Of a DNA stretch of 64,000 nt, positions 49,668 to 58,635 are shown piece after piece. The stretch covers positions 6,324,001 to 6,388,000 of the forward strand of contig OZ257137.1 in assembly GCA_965279115.1 (NCBI GenBank), in the 5' to 3' direction. This stretch comes from JAEUOS01 sp965279115 (GTDB lineage: Bacteria; Pseudomonadota; Gammaproteobacteria; Burkholderiales; JAEUOS01). The position numbers and the translations under genes were made by a program. A model generated the notes under the pieces. It searched no databases. It worked only from the letters and a program-made list of their open reading frames with translations, and was not told the DNA's origin. How positions within the stretch are numbered: the stretch's first letter is position 1; each line of letters starts with the position of its first letter.

Positions 49668-51194
49668 GCCGCCCGCCTCCACCCGGCGCTTCGCTTCCGC
49701 GACCAGCGCCGCGCGATCGATCTTGTTGGTGGTGGCCAGCGGCAATGCGTCGAGAAACCAGATCCAGCGCGGATGCTGGAAGGCCGGCGCGTGCTTGAGC
49801 GCGTGCGCCTTGAGTTCCTCGGCCGTCACGCCCGCGCCGCTACGTCGCACCACGAAGGCGGCCGGCTTGTAGCCCTTGATCTCATCCTCCACCGGCAGGA
49901 CGGCGGCCTGCTGCACCCCCGGATGCGCCTCGAGAAGCTTCTCCACCTCGCCCGGATAGATGTTCTCGCCACCGGAAACGAACATGTCGTCGCTGCGGCC
50001 GACAAAGAAATGAAAGCCGTTTTCGTCGCGCCGGAACACGTCGCCGGTGCTGTAGTAACCGTCCGCAGTGAAGGGATACTTGAGCGGAGGGTTGCGGGTG
50101 GCGGCCTTGTGGTAGCCGGTCATCACCGCCGGCGACTTCATCTGCAATACACCCTGGTCCGCGTCGAGGTTGTCGCCATCGACCAGGCGCAACGATACCG
50201 CCGGGTGCGGATAGCCCACCGAAAGCTCCGGCTGCTTCAATCCCCGGGGATGCGGGCCGAATACCACCGGCCCGCCCTCGGTGGTCCCGAACGCATTGGT
50301 GACCTGCGTATCGGGAAAGGTCGCGCGAATGGCCGCCATCAGGCTGGGCGAAACAGGTGCCGAACCCATGCGCAGAAACTCCACCGAAGACAGGTCGGTC
50401 GCCTTGAGCAGCTCCTTTTCCTGCAACATCATCGCGATCATTGGCGGCACCGCGGTGAGCCAGGTGCAGCGGTACTTCGCGATGGTTTCGATATACGCCC
50501 TTGCAACGAACTGCGGCAGCAGGACGATGGTGGCATGCGCCACAGAGGCCATCTTGGCCAGTGCCAGCGCATTCATGTGGTACAGGGGCGCCGCGATCAG
50601 GTAGCGGTGCCGCGCCCAGTCGTTGCTGCCGACCCGCGTGCGTGCCACCCAGATGTGGCTGGCATGCGAGAGCATCACCCCTTTGGGTTTGCCGGTGGAG
50701 CCCGAGGTGTACAGGAACATCGCCGTCTCGTCGGCAGCCGGTGTGACGGCTTCAAACGGGCCCGGATCGAGAAAGGCCTCGAATCCCGCGGCACCGGGCT
50801 CGTTGAACGCGACTGCCGGGATGGTCGCCGGCAACTCGCCCTTGCGCGGCGCGTCGCAGAAAACCATGCGCGCGTCCGCGTCGCCCAGGACGAACTCGAC
50901 CATCGCGCGCGGAAACCGGAAATTCACCGGTACGGCCACCAGGCCGGCGCGCATGATGCCGTAGTAGGCCGCAAGGTTCTCGACCCGGTTGGCGGACAGG
51001 ATGCCGATGCGCTCGCCGCGCCGGTATCCCCGCTTCAGCAGTCCGCGCGCCACCGCGTTGGCCATCGCGTCGAGTTGGCCATAGGTGAATTCGCGTGGCG
51101 CGGTCTCGCCGCCCAGATCGATCAGGGCCAGTCTGCCCGGATCGAGGTCGCGGCGTATCAGGTCGCCCAGGTTGTGAAAGTCCGGCAATGGCAT
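49662..51194 (-). CDS. AMP-dependent acyl-CoA synthetase/ligase
   Basis: This 510-residue ANL-superfamily enzyme activates a carboxylic acid to its CoA thioester via an acyl-AMP. P-loop motif A3 is YTSGSTGKPKGVMLSH. NAFGTTEGGPVVFG (A5) and VSGGENIYPGEVEKLLEAH (A8) are present, and LATTNKIDRAAL near the C-terminus supplies the catalytic Lys (A10). The start at 51194 is chosen because upstream residues are low-complexity shadows. It follows a PaaI thioesterase and an MDR dehydrogenase on one transcript. The substrate is unresolved. Confidence 0.92.
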   Translation of the reverse strand: MPLPDFHNLGDLIRRDLDPGRLALIDLGGETAPREFTYGQLDAMANAVARGLLKRGYRRGERIGILSANRVENLAAYYGIMRAGLVAVPVNFRFPRAMVEFVLGDADARMVFCDAPRKGELPATIPAVAFNEPGAAGFEAFLDPGPFEAVTPAADETAMFLYTSGSTGKPKGVMLSHASHIWVARTRVGSNDWARHRYLIAAPLYHMNALALAKMASVAHATIVLLPQFVARAYIETIAKYRCTWLTAVPPMIAMMLQEKELLKATDLSSVEFLRMGSAPVSPSLMAAIRATFPDTQVTNAFGTTEGGPVVFGPHPRGLKQPELSVGYPHPAVSLRLVDGDNLDADQGVLQMKSPAVMTGYHKAATRNPPLKYPFTADGYYSTGDVFRRDENGFHFFVGRSDDMFVSGGENIYPGEVEKLLEAHPGVQQAAVLPVEDEIKGYKPAAFVVRRSGAGVTAEELKAHALKHAPAFQHPRWIWFLDALPLATTNKIDRAALVAEAKRRVEAGGA

Positions 51195-51264
51195 CGCGAT
51201 GTGCTTGTGTGAAATGGAAAACGCCGGCCTCCATTGCGCCGGCGGTCCGGGCTCGAAGCCGGGG

Positions 51265-51696
51265 TCAGGCCTTGGGCGGCGGTGGCGGCGCTGTTGAGTA
51301 CACGCCGCGCCCGCTCGCGCACAGGGCGCCATCCTTGTCGAACACCTGCGCTTCGGCAACGCTGAACTGGCTGCCGAACTTGATGACCTTGCCCTTCGCC
51401 ACCAGGTCGCCGGGCATGGCGGCGCGGTGGTAGTCGACACGCAGGTCGATGGTCGGCACACCGCGCCCGGTCTTGGAAACCAGTGCCCAGTCGGCCGTCA
51501 GGTCCACCAGCGCGGCGAGGATGCCGCCGTGGGTGTACTTGCGGTCCGGGTTGACGACCCACTCTTCGCGCCAGGTGGCGGAAAGCTCGATCTCGCCTTC
51601 ACCTACTGACAACACCTTGAGTCCCAGCCACTGGTGGTACGGTCCTCGACGCAGCTTTTCCTCGACTTCGGCGGCGGTGATTTTCTGTTCGCTCAT
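51265..51696 (-). CDS. PaaI-family hotdog thioesterase
   Basis: This 143-residue hotdog-fold protein has YTHGGILAALVDLTADWALV, with His-Gly-Gly and an Asp at the helix base, and TIDLRVDYHRAA, as in PaaI. It hydrolyses acyl-CoA esters, commonly aromatic ones. A proline-rich tail (APPPPPKA) is present. It sits between the dehydrogenase (11 bp) and the ligase (70 bp), suggesting CoA recycling or proofreading in that pathway. Confidence 0.9.
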   Translation of the reverse strand: MSEQKITAAEVEEKLRRGPYHQWLGLKVLSVGEGEIELSATWREEWVVNPDRKYTHGGILAALVDLTADWALVSKTGRGVPTIDLRVDYHRAAMPGDLVAKGKVIKFGSQFSVAEAQVFDKDGALCASGRGVYSTAPPPPPKA

Positions 51697-51707
51697 GTTC
51701 GTTCCGA

Positions 51708-52712
51708 TCAGGGGGTGATGACGACTTTGCCGATGACCTCACGGTCCTCGATCAGGCGCAGGCCCTCGCGCGCCTGTTCGAGCGGCAGGGTCTTGTCGAT
51801 CAGGGGCTTCATCTCGCCCCTGGCGATCATGTCCATCAGGGCGGTCAGGTTGTCGATGTAGAAGCTGTTCGAGCCGATGATCTGCAACTCGAAGCTCCAC
51901 ACGTAGCGCAGGTCTTCCTTGGGATCGTGCCCGGCGGTTGCGCCGCATACCAGCAGCTTGCCGCCGCGTTTCAGGCACTTGAGTGAAGGCACCCAGGTGT
52001 CGCCGCCGGTGAAGTTGATCACCACGTCGACGCCGCCTTCGTAGGTGCGCCGCTGCGGCTTGCCGTACTTCTCGACCGCCCATTTGGAGAAGTCGACTTC
52101 CTTGTAGTTGATCACCTCGTCGGCGCCGATTTCCTTCAGGCGCGCCAGCTTGTCGGCGCTGCTGGCACAGGCGATGACTTCGGCACCCAGCTTCTTGGCG
52201 AGGATCACGCAGCCGGTGCCCACGCCGCCGGATGCGCCCAGCACCAGCACCCGGTCGCCCTTCTTGATGGTGTTGTGGGTGATGATCATGCGGTGCGCGG
52301 TGCCGTAGGCCACCGGCAGCGATGCCGCTTCGGCGAAAGACACGGCGTCCGGCATGGGAATGAGCTGATCGGCCGATACCAGGCAATACTCGGCCATGCC
52401 GCCGTCGAGCATTTCGCCCATCAGGCCCTTGGCCTTGTTGAGCGGATTGACCAGCACGCGATCGCCCGCTTTCCAGCCCGTCACGCCGGCGCCGATCTCG
52501 GTGATCGTGCCGGCCATGTCCAGCCCGATCACCACCGGCAGCGGCACCTTGATACCGGGCATGCCCTTGACCGTGAACACGTCGTGATAGTTGAACGAGG
52601 AGGCGCCAACACGGATGACGACGTGGCCGTCTTTCAACACCGGCATCGGGTGGTCGGTGACGACTTCGAGATTTTCCAGGCCGCCATGCTGGCGCAGGAC
52701 CAGAGCTTTCAT
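51708..52712 (-). CDS. MDR-family zinc-binding-type alcohol dehydrogenase
   Basis: This 334-residue medium-chain dehydrogenase starts at 52712 after AAGGAAA. FNYHDVFTVKGMPGIKVPLP and VIGLDMAGTI mark the N-domain, and VLGASGGVGTGCVILAKKLG the NAD(P) site. It has CysX patterns only in the Rossmann part (EVIACASSADKLARLKEIGA), so the catalytic zinc ligands are not obvious and quinone/enone reduction is also possible. It heads the three-gene transcript. Confidence 0.9.
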   Translation of the reverse strand: MKALVLRQHGGLENLEVVTDHPMPVLKDGHVVIRVGASSFNYHDVFTVKGMPGIKVPLPVVIGLDMAGTITEIGAGVTGWKAGDRVLVNPLNKAKGLMGEMLDGGMAEYCLVSADQLIPMPDAVSFAEAASLPVAYGTAHRMIITHNTIKKGDRVLVLGASGGVGTGCVILAKKLGAEVIACASSADKLARLKEIGADEVINYKEVDFSKWAVEKYGKPQRRTYEGGVDVVINFTGGDTWVPSLKCLKRGGKLLVCGATAGHDPKEDLRYVWSFELQIIGSNSFYIDNLTALMDMIARGEMKPLIDKTLPLEQAREGLRLIEDREVIGKVVITP

Positions 52713-52776
52713 GCTGTTTCCTTGGGTTTTCGGGAGAGTTGTGAAAAAGGCGCTTCCGGAACGCGCGCCGCCTGTG

Positions 52777-53319
52777 TCAGGCGGGTGCCGCAACGTCGAC
52801 CAACCGGTTTACGTGGCTGCCGACGCGCGCGCCGTCAAGCCCGTAAATGTGGATCGAAAGCGCGACATTATCGCCGCCATTGCCGAGTTTGTGGACGGCA
52901 TCCAGGCCGGCATAGGCAAAGCTTGCGGCACCTTCCTCGAGGCGCTCGCAACCGACCGCGGCTGCCCGGCGCGTCACCCCGTCCCATGCGTAACGTGTTT
53001 CAGTGAGCGGGTTGCCCAGAACCGCGTAGGCGCACCAGGCGTGATGGCCATGTACCGGACTGAATTGCCCGGGTCCCCACACCAGCGAGACGATGGCGAA
53101 ACGGCCGAGCGGGTCGGCATGCAAAAGGTGGCGCGTGTAGCGCACAGGATCCGGGCGCCTGGCCTCCATGGGCAACAGCGCTGTATCGCCTGCGATGGCC
53201 GCCAGGGCTGCCGCCATGCGCTCCGGCATTTCATCCATGGGCGCGCGACAGGCATGGTCTGCACGGCTTGCAAGCAAGCGCAGGCCGGAGCTGCTGTTGA
53301 TGAAACTCTCTGACTGCAT
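52777..53319 (-). CDS. Cysteine/mercaptopropionate dioxygenase-family cupin
   Basis: This 180-residue thiol dioxygenase has SPVHGHHAWCAYAVLGNPLT, with the first two metal His residues, and VALSIHIYGLDG, with the third. These are the features of bacterial cysteine dioxygenase and 3-mercaptopropionate dioxygenase (MDO). LGNGGDNVALSIH is closest to the MDO type. It oxidises a thiol to a sulfinate. It is divergent from an Lrp-type regulator, which is the likely controller. GAGGTG lies just upstream of the ATG. Confidence 0.82.
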   Translation of the reverse strand: MQSESFINSSSGLRLLASRADHACRAPMDEMPERMAAALAAIAGDTALLPMEARRPDPVRYTRHLLHADPLGRFAIVSLVWGPGQFSPVHGHHAWCAYAVLGNPLTETRYAWDGVTRRAAAVGCERLEEGAASFAYAGLDAVHKLGNGGDNVALSIHIYGLDGARVGSHVNRLVDVAAPA

Positions 53320-53391
53320 GGGACACCTCGCGTGGCGAACGTATGTATATCGCCCATCGTAGCGCCCCGCGACCGGAAAAGGCTCGCAACT

Positions 53392-53420
53392 TTGCTATCC
53401 TTTTCCCCTTGATTGAGAAT
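53392..53420 (+). promoter_or_regulatory. Candidate promoter of the Lrp-family gene
   Basis: TTGCTA (53392-53397) and GAGAAT (53415-53420) have a 17-bp spacing and lie 14 bp before the ATG in an AT-rich tract. The very short, AT-rich leader has no good ribosome-binding site. Confidence 0.45.
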
Positions 53421-53434
53421 TTTTTTCCATAAAT

Positions 53435-53899
53435 ATGTCATTTGACAAAATAGATTTGCAAATTCTCGCCCTGCTTCAGCAAGATGCGTCCATGCCGGTG
53501 GCCGCCATCGCCGAGAAAGTACGGCTCTCCAGTACGCCCTGCTGGCGCCGCATCCAGCGACTGGAGGCCGAAGGCATCATCCGCAAACGGGTTGCCCTGC
53601 TAGATGCCGCCAAGCTCAACGTCGGCGTGACCGTGTTCGTGGCCGTGAAGACCAGCCGCCACAACCAGGAGTGGTTCGAGAAGTTCCACGCCGCGGTGAT
53701 GAAGTTGCCCGAGGTCGTTGAGTTCTACCGCATGAGTGGGGAGATGGACTACCTTCTCAGGGTGGTGGTGCCGGACATTGCCGGCTACGACGCCGTGTAC
53801 AAGAAACTCATCCGCACAGCGGACCTGTTCGACGTCACATCGAGCTTCGCGATGGAACAGATCAAGTACACGACCGCCCTGCCCCTGAATTCAGCCTGA
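53435..53899 (+). CDS. Lrp/AsnC-family transcriptional regulator
   Basis: This 154-residue regulator has the N-terminal winged HTH (SFDKIDLQILALLQQDASMP, LSSTPCWRRIQRLEAEGIIR) and a C-terminal RAM ligand-binding domain (ECEF-like FYRMSGEMDYLLRVVVPDIA). The family responds to amino acids. It is divergent from the thiol dioxygenase gene and could sense a sulfur amino acid, which is an inference. It converges on ycaO with a 13-bp gap. Confidence 0.93.
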   Translation: MSFDKIDLQILALLQQDASMPVAAIAEKVRLSSTPCWRRIQRLEAEGIIRKRVALLDAAKLNVGVTVFVAVKTSRHNQEWFEKFHAAVMKLPEVVEFYRMSGEMDYLLRVVVPDIAGYDAVYKKLIRTADLFDVTSSFAMEQIKYTTALPLNSA

Positions 53900-53912
53900 C
53901 CGCACCAGTGCC

Positions 53913-55637
53913 TCATGCGGGCGCGCCGGCAAACAGCTTGTCATAAGCCGCCAGAAGGGTCTGGTGCATGGCGCTGCCCTGCATGTCCGCACCCAGCGTT
54001 TCGAGCCCGAAGAAGCGCTCGCTGCCATCGAGCAATGCCTCCGCCTGGCGCAGGGTTTCGGCGCCGTACAGCAGCGCCAGCGCACGCCGGAAGGGGGCTG
54101 CGTCGTCCAGCTTCACCAGGGTTTCAACACAGCGGTACACCAGTCGACGCGCCGGATTCATCTGGTGGTAATGGTGGATCCAGTCGCAGCCTTCCTCGAT
54201 GGCCTCCTCGTCGCCGATGGCCAGGGCGAGCAGGGTCTTGAGTTCGCCAATGCGCAACTCCTTCCATACCGTGCCAAGCGGAACGGCCAGGCCGAGGATT
54301 TCCCACAAGGGCCGCTCATCGGACAGGTTGAGCGTCTGCAGGTCACCGAGCAGTTCCGCGCACTCTTCATCACTCAGGTCGGGCAGTCGCACCAAGGCCG
54401 GGCGGATGCGGTTGCCAATGCTGTTGTTCTCCCATTCCAGGTCTTCCACCGGGTAGATCTCGGACATGCCCGGCACCAGGATGCGGCAGCTATAGGCACC
54501 CTGCTCGGAAAAGTCCGCGACATAGATGTCGTGGCCCTCGGCCTCGATGGCCTTGCACAGCCAGGCGTAGTCCTCGGCGGTGGTGGTGCCGAAATTCCAG
54601 TCGCAGAACGGAAAGTCGGGCTTGTCGCCCAGGAAGTTCCAGCTGATCACGCCACTGGAGTCGACAAAATGGATTTCCAGGTTGGAAGGCAGGTTGATCT
54701 CTTCCATGTCGAAGCCCGGTTCGGGAAAGCCTTCCAGGGACTCCAGCGCCCGGCCCTGCAGCAGTTCGGTAAGGGCGCGCTCGAGCGCCACCTGAAATCG
54801 CGGATGTGCGCCAAAGCTGGCAAAGCAGCCCTGATCCTTTGGATGCAACAGGGTGACATTCATCACCGGATAGCGCCCGCCGAGCGATGCGTCACGCACC
54901 AGAATGCCGAATCCGGCGTCGCGCAAGCCCTTGATGCCGGCCGCGATGCCGGGATAACGGGCGATCACCTCGTCCGGCACTTCAGGCAGGCACAAGCCCT
55001 CGCTGATGATGCGGTTCTTGATGTTGCGCTCGAAGATCTCCGACATGGCCTGGCTGCGTGCTTCCATCATGGTGTTGCCGGCAGCCATGCCGTTGCTCAC
55101 GTACAGGTTGCCGATGATGTTGACCGGGAACCAGGTGACCGCGCCGTCCGAAAGCCGCGTGTAGGGCAGCGTGCAGATGCCGCGCCCGACGTTGCCCGAG
55201 TTCAGGTCGACCAGAACCTCGCCGTCGATATCGCCGTCGGGGTTGTAGAAGGCGTGCAGCTTGGGGTTGAGCATGGCCTTCGGCCATTTTCCATTCTTTG
55301 TGGGCGCGAACCAGCGCTCCTGCGGGTAGTGGACGAACGGGCGGTTGGCACGCGTCTCGCCCAAATAGAAGTGCGTCCAGAAATAGTGGGTGCCCAGACG
55401 TTCCGCGAACTCGCCAAGCGCGCTGGCGCGAGCCGCCAACTGTGTCCCGCCCTTGCCATTGGCGAACAACATCGGGCAATCGCGATCGCGCACATGCACC
55501 GACCAGATCGCCTCCACCGGATTGAGCCATGACGACTCGTCAAGTTCGAACCCGCGCGCGGCCAGCTTGGCCCGCATGGTGGCAATGGTCGATTCGAGCG
55601 AGGCGTCCTTGCTCGGGATGAAGGTTTCTTTTTGCAT
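53913..55637 (-). CDS. ycaO: YcaO-domain protein, E. coli YcaO type
   Basis: This 574-residue protein aligns from end to end with E. coli YcaO in my memory: TFIPSKDASLESTIATMRAK, SWLNPVEAIWSVHVRDRDCP, MNVTLLHPKDQGCFASFGAH and FLGDKPDFPFCDWNFGTTTA. The YcaO fold is an ATP-dependent amide-backbone phosphorylating enzyme; the E. coli protein is linked to beta-methylthiolation of ribosomal protein S12 with RimO. This is the non-azole-forming class with a C-terminal TPR-like domain (ARRLVYRCVETLVKLDDAAP). No peptide substrate gene or cyclodehydratase partner is adjacent. Confidence 0.92.
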   Translation of the reverse strand: MQKETFIPSKDASLESTIATMRAKLAARGFELDESSWLNPVEAIWSVHVRDRDCPMLFANGKGGTQLAARASALGEFAERLGTHYFWTHFYLGETRANRPFVHYPQERWFAPTKNGKWPKAMLNPKLHAFYNPDGDIDGEVLVDLNSGNVGRGICTLPYTRLSDGAVTWFPVNIIGNLYVSNGMAAGNTMMEARSQAMSEIFERNIKNRIISEGLCLPEVPDEVIARYPGIAAGIKGLRDAGFGILVRDASLGGRYPVMNVTLLHPKDQGCFASFGAHPRFQVALERALTELLQGRALESLEGFPEPGFDMEEINLPSNLEIHFVDSSGVISWNFLGDKPDFPFCDWNFGTTTAEDYAWLCKAIEAEGHDIYVADFSEQGAYSCRILVPGMSEIYPVEDLEWENNSIGNRIRPALVRLPDLSDEECAELLGDLQTLNLSDERPLWEILGLAVPLGTVWKELRIGELKTLLALAIGDEEAIEEGCDWIHHYHQMNPARRLVYRCVETLVKLDDAAPFRRALALLYGAETLRQAEALLDGSERFFGLETLGADMQGSAMHQTLLAAYDKLFAGAPA

Positions 55638-55885
55638 GATGTGCGGTGCTCGATTGGGTTGCTGACATCAGACCCGCAGGCCACCTGTGGGTCTGCCGAC
55701 ATGCCAGCGATGGAACAAGCGCCTGCCTGACAGACGCAAAAAAAGAAAAAGCCTGAACGATATCGAAAACGACGTTCAGGCTCTGATGGTGTGCAACGGG
55801 ATCAGGAAGAAATCATTCCCTACGCTTCTGAAGTTTAGTCCCTTTTGGGCTCCCCGCCCCGCCCTGCGCACCCTGGCCGGGGAGC
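55638..55885. other. Intergenic region between ycaO and the 55886-62676 operon
   Basis: This contains the ycaO promoter region and the terminator of the six-gene operon. Apart from the hairpin at 55735-55782 I see no motif. Confidence 0.5.
55735..55782 (-). terminator. Rho-independent terminator of the six-gene operon
   Basis: On the minus strand AGCCTGAACG (55782-55773) pairs with CGTTCAGGCT (55759-55750) across a 13-nt loop, followed by TTTTTCTTTTTTT. It stands about 100 bp after the last Bug gene and ahead of ycaO. Confidence 0.88.
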
Positions 55886-56857
55886 CTATTCGGCCTTGGT
55901 TCCGGAATCACGGATCACCTTGCCCCATTTCAGGATTTCGGATTCAACGTAGCGGGTAAAAACCTCGGGCGAGGCCACCTGAAGTTCAGCGCCATCAACC
56001 GCGAGTCGCTCGGCGAAATCGGCCTGCTGGGAAACCTTTGCGATTTCGGCATTGAGCCGGGCAATGGCACGTGCTGGTGTACCGGCTGGGGCGGAAACGC
56101 CCAACCAGGAAGCGATTTCGTACCCTTTCACCCCCGCCTCTGAAATGGTGGGGACGTCCGGCAGCGCCCTCAGACGCTTCTGGCTGGAAACGCCGAGGGC
56201 ACGCAGCTTGCCGGTTTTGACATGCGGCGCCGCTGCGGATACCCCGGCGAACATCAGGTTGACCTGCCCGCCCACTACGTCCAGCAAGGCCGGGCCGGTT
56301 CCCTTGTACGGAACGTGCACCAGACTCACCCCGGCCATCGCCTTGAACAATTCGCCGGCGAGATGCGCGCCGCCGCCGCTGCCGGCGGAAGCGAAATTCA
56401 GGATTCCGGGCCGCGCCTTGGCATCCGCCACCAGTTCTCCCACCGTTCGCGCGGCCACGGAGGGATGCACCACCAGCATCAATGGATACGAAGCCACGTT
56501 GCTGACATGCGCGAAATCGCGCATCAGGTCATACGCCAGCTTCGGGTACAAGGTCACGTTGGCCGCGTGACTGGAGGTCATCATGAAGATCGTATAGCCA
56601 TCCGGCGGCGACTTGGCAGCCATTTCCGCGCCGATGTTGCCGTTGGCGCCGCCGCGGTTATCCACCAGCACCTGCTGGCCCAGGCCCTCGCCCAGCTTTT
56701 GCGCGAGGCTGCGCGCGAGAATGTCTGCCGGTCCGCCAGGTGGGTAGCTGACGATGAACCTGATGGGTCGAAGGGGGTAGTCCTGCGCGTGTGCAGCCGT
56801 ACCCAACAGGGCCGGAAGAGCCAGCCCGACAGCGGCGAATACCTTGGAGAAAATCAC
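55886..56857 (-). CDS. Bug-type tripartite tricarboxylate transporter binding protein (5)
   Basis: This 323-residue exported protein has a signal peptide (MIFSKVFAAVGLALPALLGT, then AHAQ), followed by RPIRFIVSYPPGGPADILAR, DNRGGANGNIGAEMAAKSPP and SLVHVPYKGTGPALLDVVGG. It is the last gene of the operon that also encodes two CoA ligases, MaoC and a creatininase-like protein, and lies 11 bp after the creatininase-like gene. Confidence 0.92.
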   Translation of the reverse strand: MIFSKVFAAVGLALPALLGTAAHAQDYPLRPIRFIVSYPPGGPADILARSLAQKLGEGLGQQVLVDNRGGANGNIGAEMAAKSPPDGYTIFMMTSSHAANVTLYPKLAYDLMRDFAHVSNVASYPLMLVVHPSVAARTVGELVADAKARPGILNFASAGSGGGAHLAGELFKAMAGVSLVHVPYKGTGPALLDVVGGQVNLMFAGVSAAAPHVKTGKLRALGVSSQKRLRALPDVPTISEAGVKGYEIASWLGVSAPAGTPARAIARLNAEIAKVSQQADFAERLAVDGAELQVASPEVFTRYVESEILKWGKVIRDSGTKAE

Positions 56858-56867
56858 GGCGGGTACC

Positions 56868-57620
56868 TCAATCGAGTGAAGGGGGCGTTTCGGTCAAGGC
56901 CTTGGTAACCTGTTCCGCCAGGCTTTTGACCGCGAGCTCGAAATAGTGCTTGCCCGCAGCCGCCGTTGCGGTGCTGGGGTCGCCCTGGTGCCCATCCCGC
57001 GATACGGCGGAATGCGGATAGTGGAAGAACGGCCGGACGCCGTGCCCGACCATGCGATAGGTCTTGGACATGTCCACCAGGTCGGGCCGCAAATGCAGCA
57101 TGAGCGATGTCTCGGCCACGTTGGCGTGGCAGCGGCCGAAACTCTCGTCGGTGGAAAACCAGTTGCGCAGTTCGGCATTGATCTCCCACCAGCTCATCGC
57201 ACGCATGCGCAGATCGGCGTAACGCGTTCCGCAATTGGCGATCGCGTTCTGCAATGGAAACTGGTTGGGGAGATTGCCGTTGACGAACAGCACGCGGCGA
57301 AAGCCCTCCGCATATATCCAGTCGCACATCTCCTCGATGACCTTCTGGAAAGTCTCGGGCTTCAGCGAATAGGTGCCGGGAAATCCGCGATGGTTCGAGG
57401 AGTGCCCGTAGGGAATCGCCGGCAGCACCGGCACCCCGGTCAAAGCCGAGACGCCACGGGCGATCTCCTGCGCCAGCAGGAAATCGACATTCAACGGCAG
57501 GTGCAGGCTGTGCTGCTCCACCGCGCCAACCGGCAACATGACCATCTCCATACCGCGTGCAATCAGGCTTTTGACCTGGGGATGGCTGAGTTCGTCAAGC
57601 AGGATGGGTTTTGGGTTCAT
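56868..57620 (-). CDS. Creatininase-family protein with a substituted metal-site motif
   Basis: This 250-residue protein has the creatininase fold signature MLPVGAVEQHSLHLPLNVDF, supplying Glu/His/Asp ligands, YGHSSNHRGFPGTYSL, and CHANVAETSLML near the C-terminal active site. The usual NGHGGN/NGHYEN loop is replaced by FVNGNLPNQFPL, so the His that binds metal is an Asn. The family includes creatinine amidohydrolase and MftE/FAPy hydrolases. The change suggests altered metal content or a different reaction. It is 25 bp downstream of a Bug gene. Confidence 0.85.
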   Translation of the reverse strand: MNPKPILLDELSHPQVKSLIARGMEMVMLPVGAVEQHSLHLPLNVDFLLAQEIARGVSALTGVPVLPAIPYGHSSNHRGFPGTYSLKPETFQKVIEEMCDWIYAEGFRRVLFVNGNLPNQFPLQNAIANCGTRYADLRMRAMSWWEINAELRNWFSTDESFGRCHANVAETSLMLHLRPDLVDMSKTYRMVGHGVRPFFHYPHSAVSRDGHQGDPSTATAAAGKHYFELAVKSLAEQVTKALTETPPSLD

Positions 57621-57645
57621 TGATATGTTCCTGGAAAGGGCGGCT

Positions 57646-58614
57646 TCAATCCGCCTTGATGTTGTTGTCGCGAATGACCTTGGCCCATTTGCGGGATTCA
57701 GCGTCGATAAACTGCGCGAATTCCGCGGGCGTGGACGGCGTGATATCGAACATCTGGCGCGTCAGCTGGGCATTGAGCGCGGGATCCTTCAGGGTTGCGA
57801 CAAGTTCCGCATTGAGTCGCTCGATGACCGGCTGCGGCGTCCCCGCCGGCACAAGCGCGCCGAACCAGGAGCCTGCGTCATAGCCGGGATTTCCAAGCTC
57901 GGCCACGGTGGGAATCTCGGGCATCACGCTCGAACGGCGCGGGCTGGTGATCGCCAGGGCGCGCAGGTCGCCCGAGCGCACGCGCGCGGCTGCGGTCGGC
58001 GCATTGTCGAACATGAAATCCAGCCGTCCCGCCAGCAGATCGACCATCGCCGGCGCGCCGCCGGCGTAGCCGATGTTGGAGAAACGCACGCCCACCATGC
58101 CGCCCAGCAATCCTGCGGACAATTGTCCCGACGATCCCACACCGGTGGTGCCGTAGTTGATCTCTCCCGGCCGCGCACGGGCGGCATCTATCAGGTCTTT
58201 CAGGGTGCGGATCGGCGAGTCCTTGCGCACCACGACAATGTTGGCCACCGACGCCAGCATGGCGATCGGCGCCAGGTCCCTGACCGGGTCATAAGGCATC
58301 TTCACCAGGTGCGGCAGCACGGTAAGCGGGCCGATCACGCCCATCAACAGCGTGTAGCCATCGGGTGCGGCCTTGGCCACCACGTCGCTGCCGATCAGCC
58401 CGTTGGCACCCGGCCGGTTCTCGACCGACACCGGCTGGCCGACGCGGGTTGAAAGCTGCTGGGCCAATGCGCGGGTAAGGACGTCGCCGCTGCCGCCCGC
58501 CGGGTACGGGATGACCCAGCGGATGGGCCGGTTGGGCCATGTTTGCGCCGCTGCGCCTTGCGCAAACAATCCGGCGAGCAGGGTCAGGAAGACTAAGCGG
58601 CCAAAACTGGTCAT
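57646..58614 (-). CDS. Bug-type tripartite tricarboxylate transporter binding protein (6)
   Basis: This 322-residue exported protein follows GGAG and has a signal peptide (RLVFLTLLAGLFAQGAAAQT). RPIRWVIPYPAGGSGDVLTR, ENRPGANGLIGSDVVAKAAP and DGYTLLMGV are family blocks. It lies between the ADP-forming synthetase and the creatininase-like gene; the operon therefore has two Bug proteins (the other is 55886-56857), possibly for two different ligands. Confidence 0.92.
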   Translation of the reverse strand: MTSFGRLVFLTLLAGLFAQGAAAQTWPNRPIRWVIPYPAGGSGDVLTRALAQQLSTRVGQPVSVENRPGANGLIGSDVVAKAAPDGYTLLMGVIGPLTVLPHLVKMPYDPVRDLAPIAMLASVANIVVVRKDSPIRTLKDLIDAARARPGEINYGTTGVGSSGQLSAGLLGGMVGVRFSNIGYAGGAPAMVDLLAGRLDFMFDNAPTAAARVRSGDLRALAITSPRRSSVMPEIPTVAELGNPGYDAGSWFGALVPAGTPQPVIERLNAELVATLKDPALNAQLTRQMFDITPSTPAEFAQFIDAESRKWAKVIRDNNIKAD

Positions 58615-58635
58615 TGTGTTTCTCCAAAATTGGGC

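Noticed and set aside
53964..55532. A 522-codon plus-strand frame opposite ycaO
   Set aside because: It is the antisense shadow of a full-length ycaO gene; in GC-rich DNA such frames stay open by chance. The product is rich in Arg/His/Gln with no domain.
53913..55637. YcaO as a RiPP azoline-forming or thioamide system
   Set aside because: The protein matches the stand-alone E. coli YcaO type over its full length, and there is no precursor peptide, TfuA or cyclodehydratase partner nearby.
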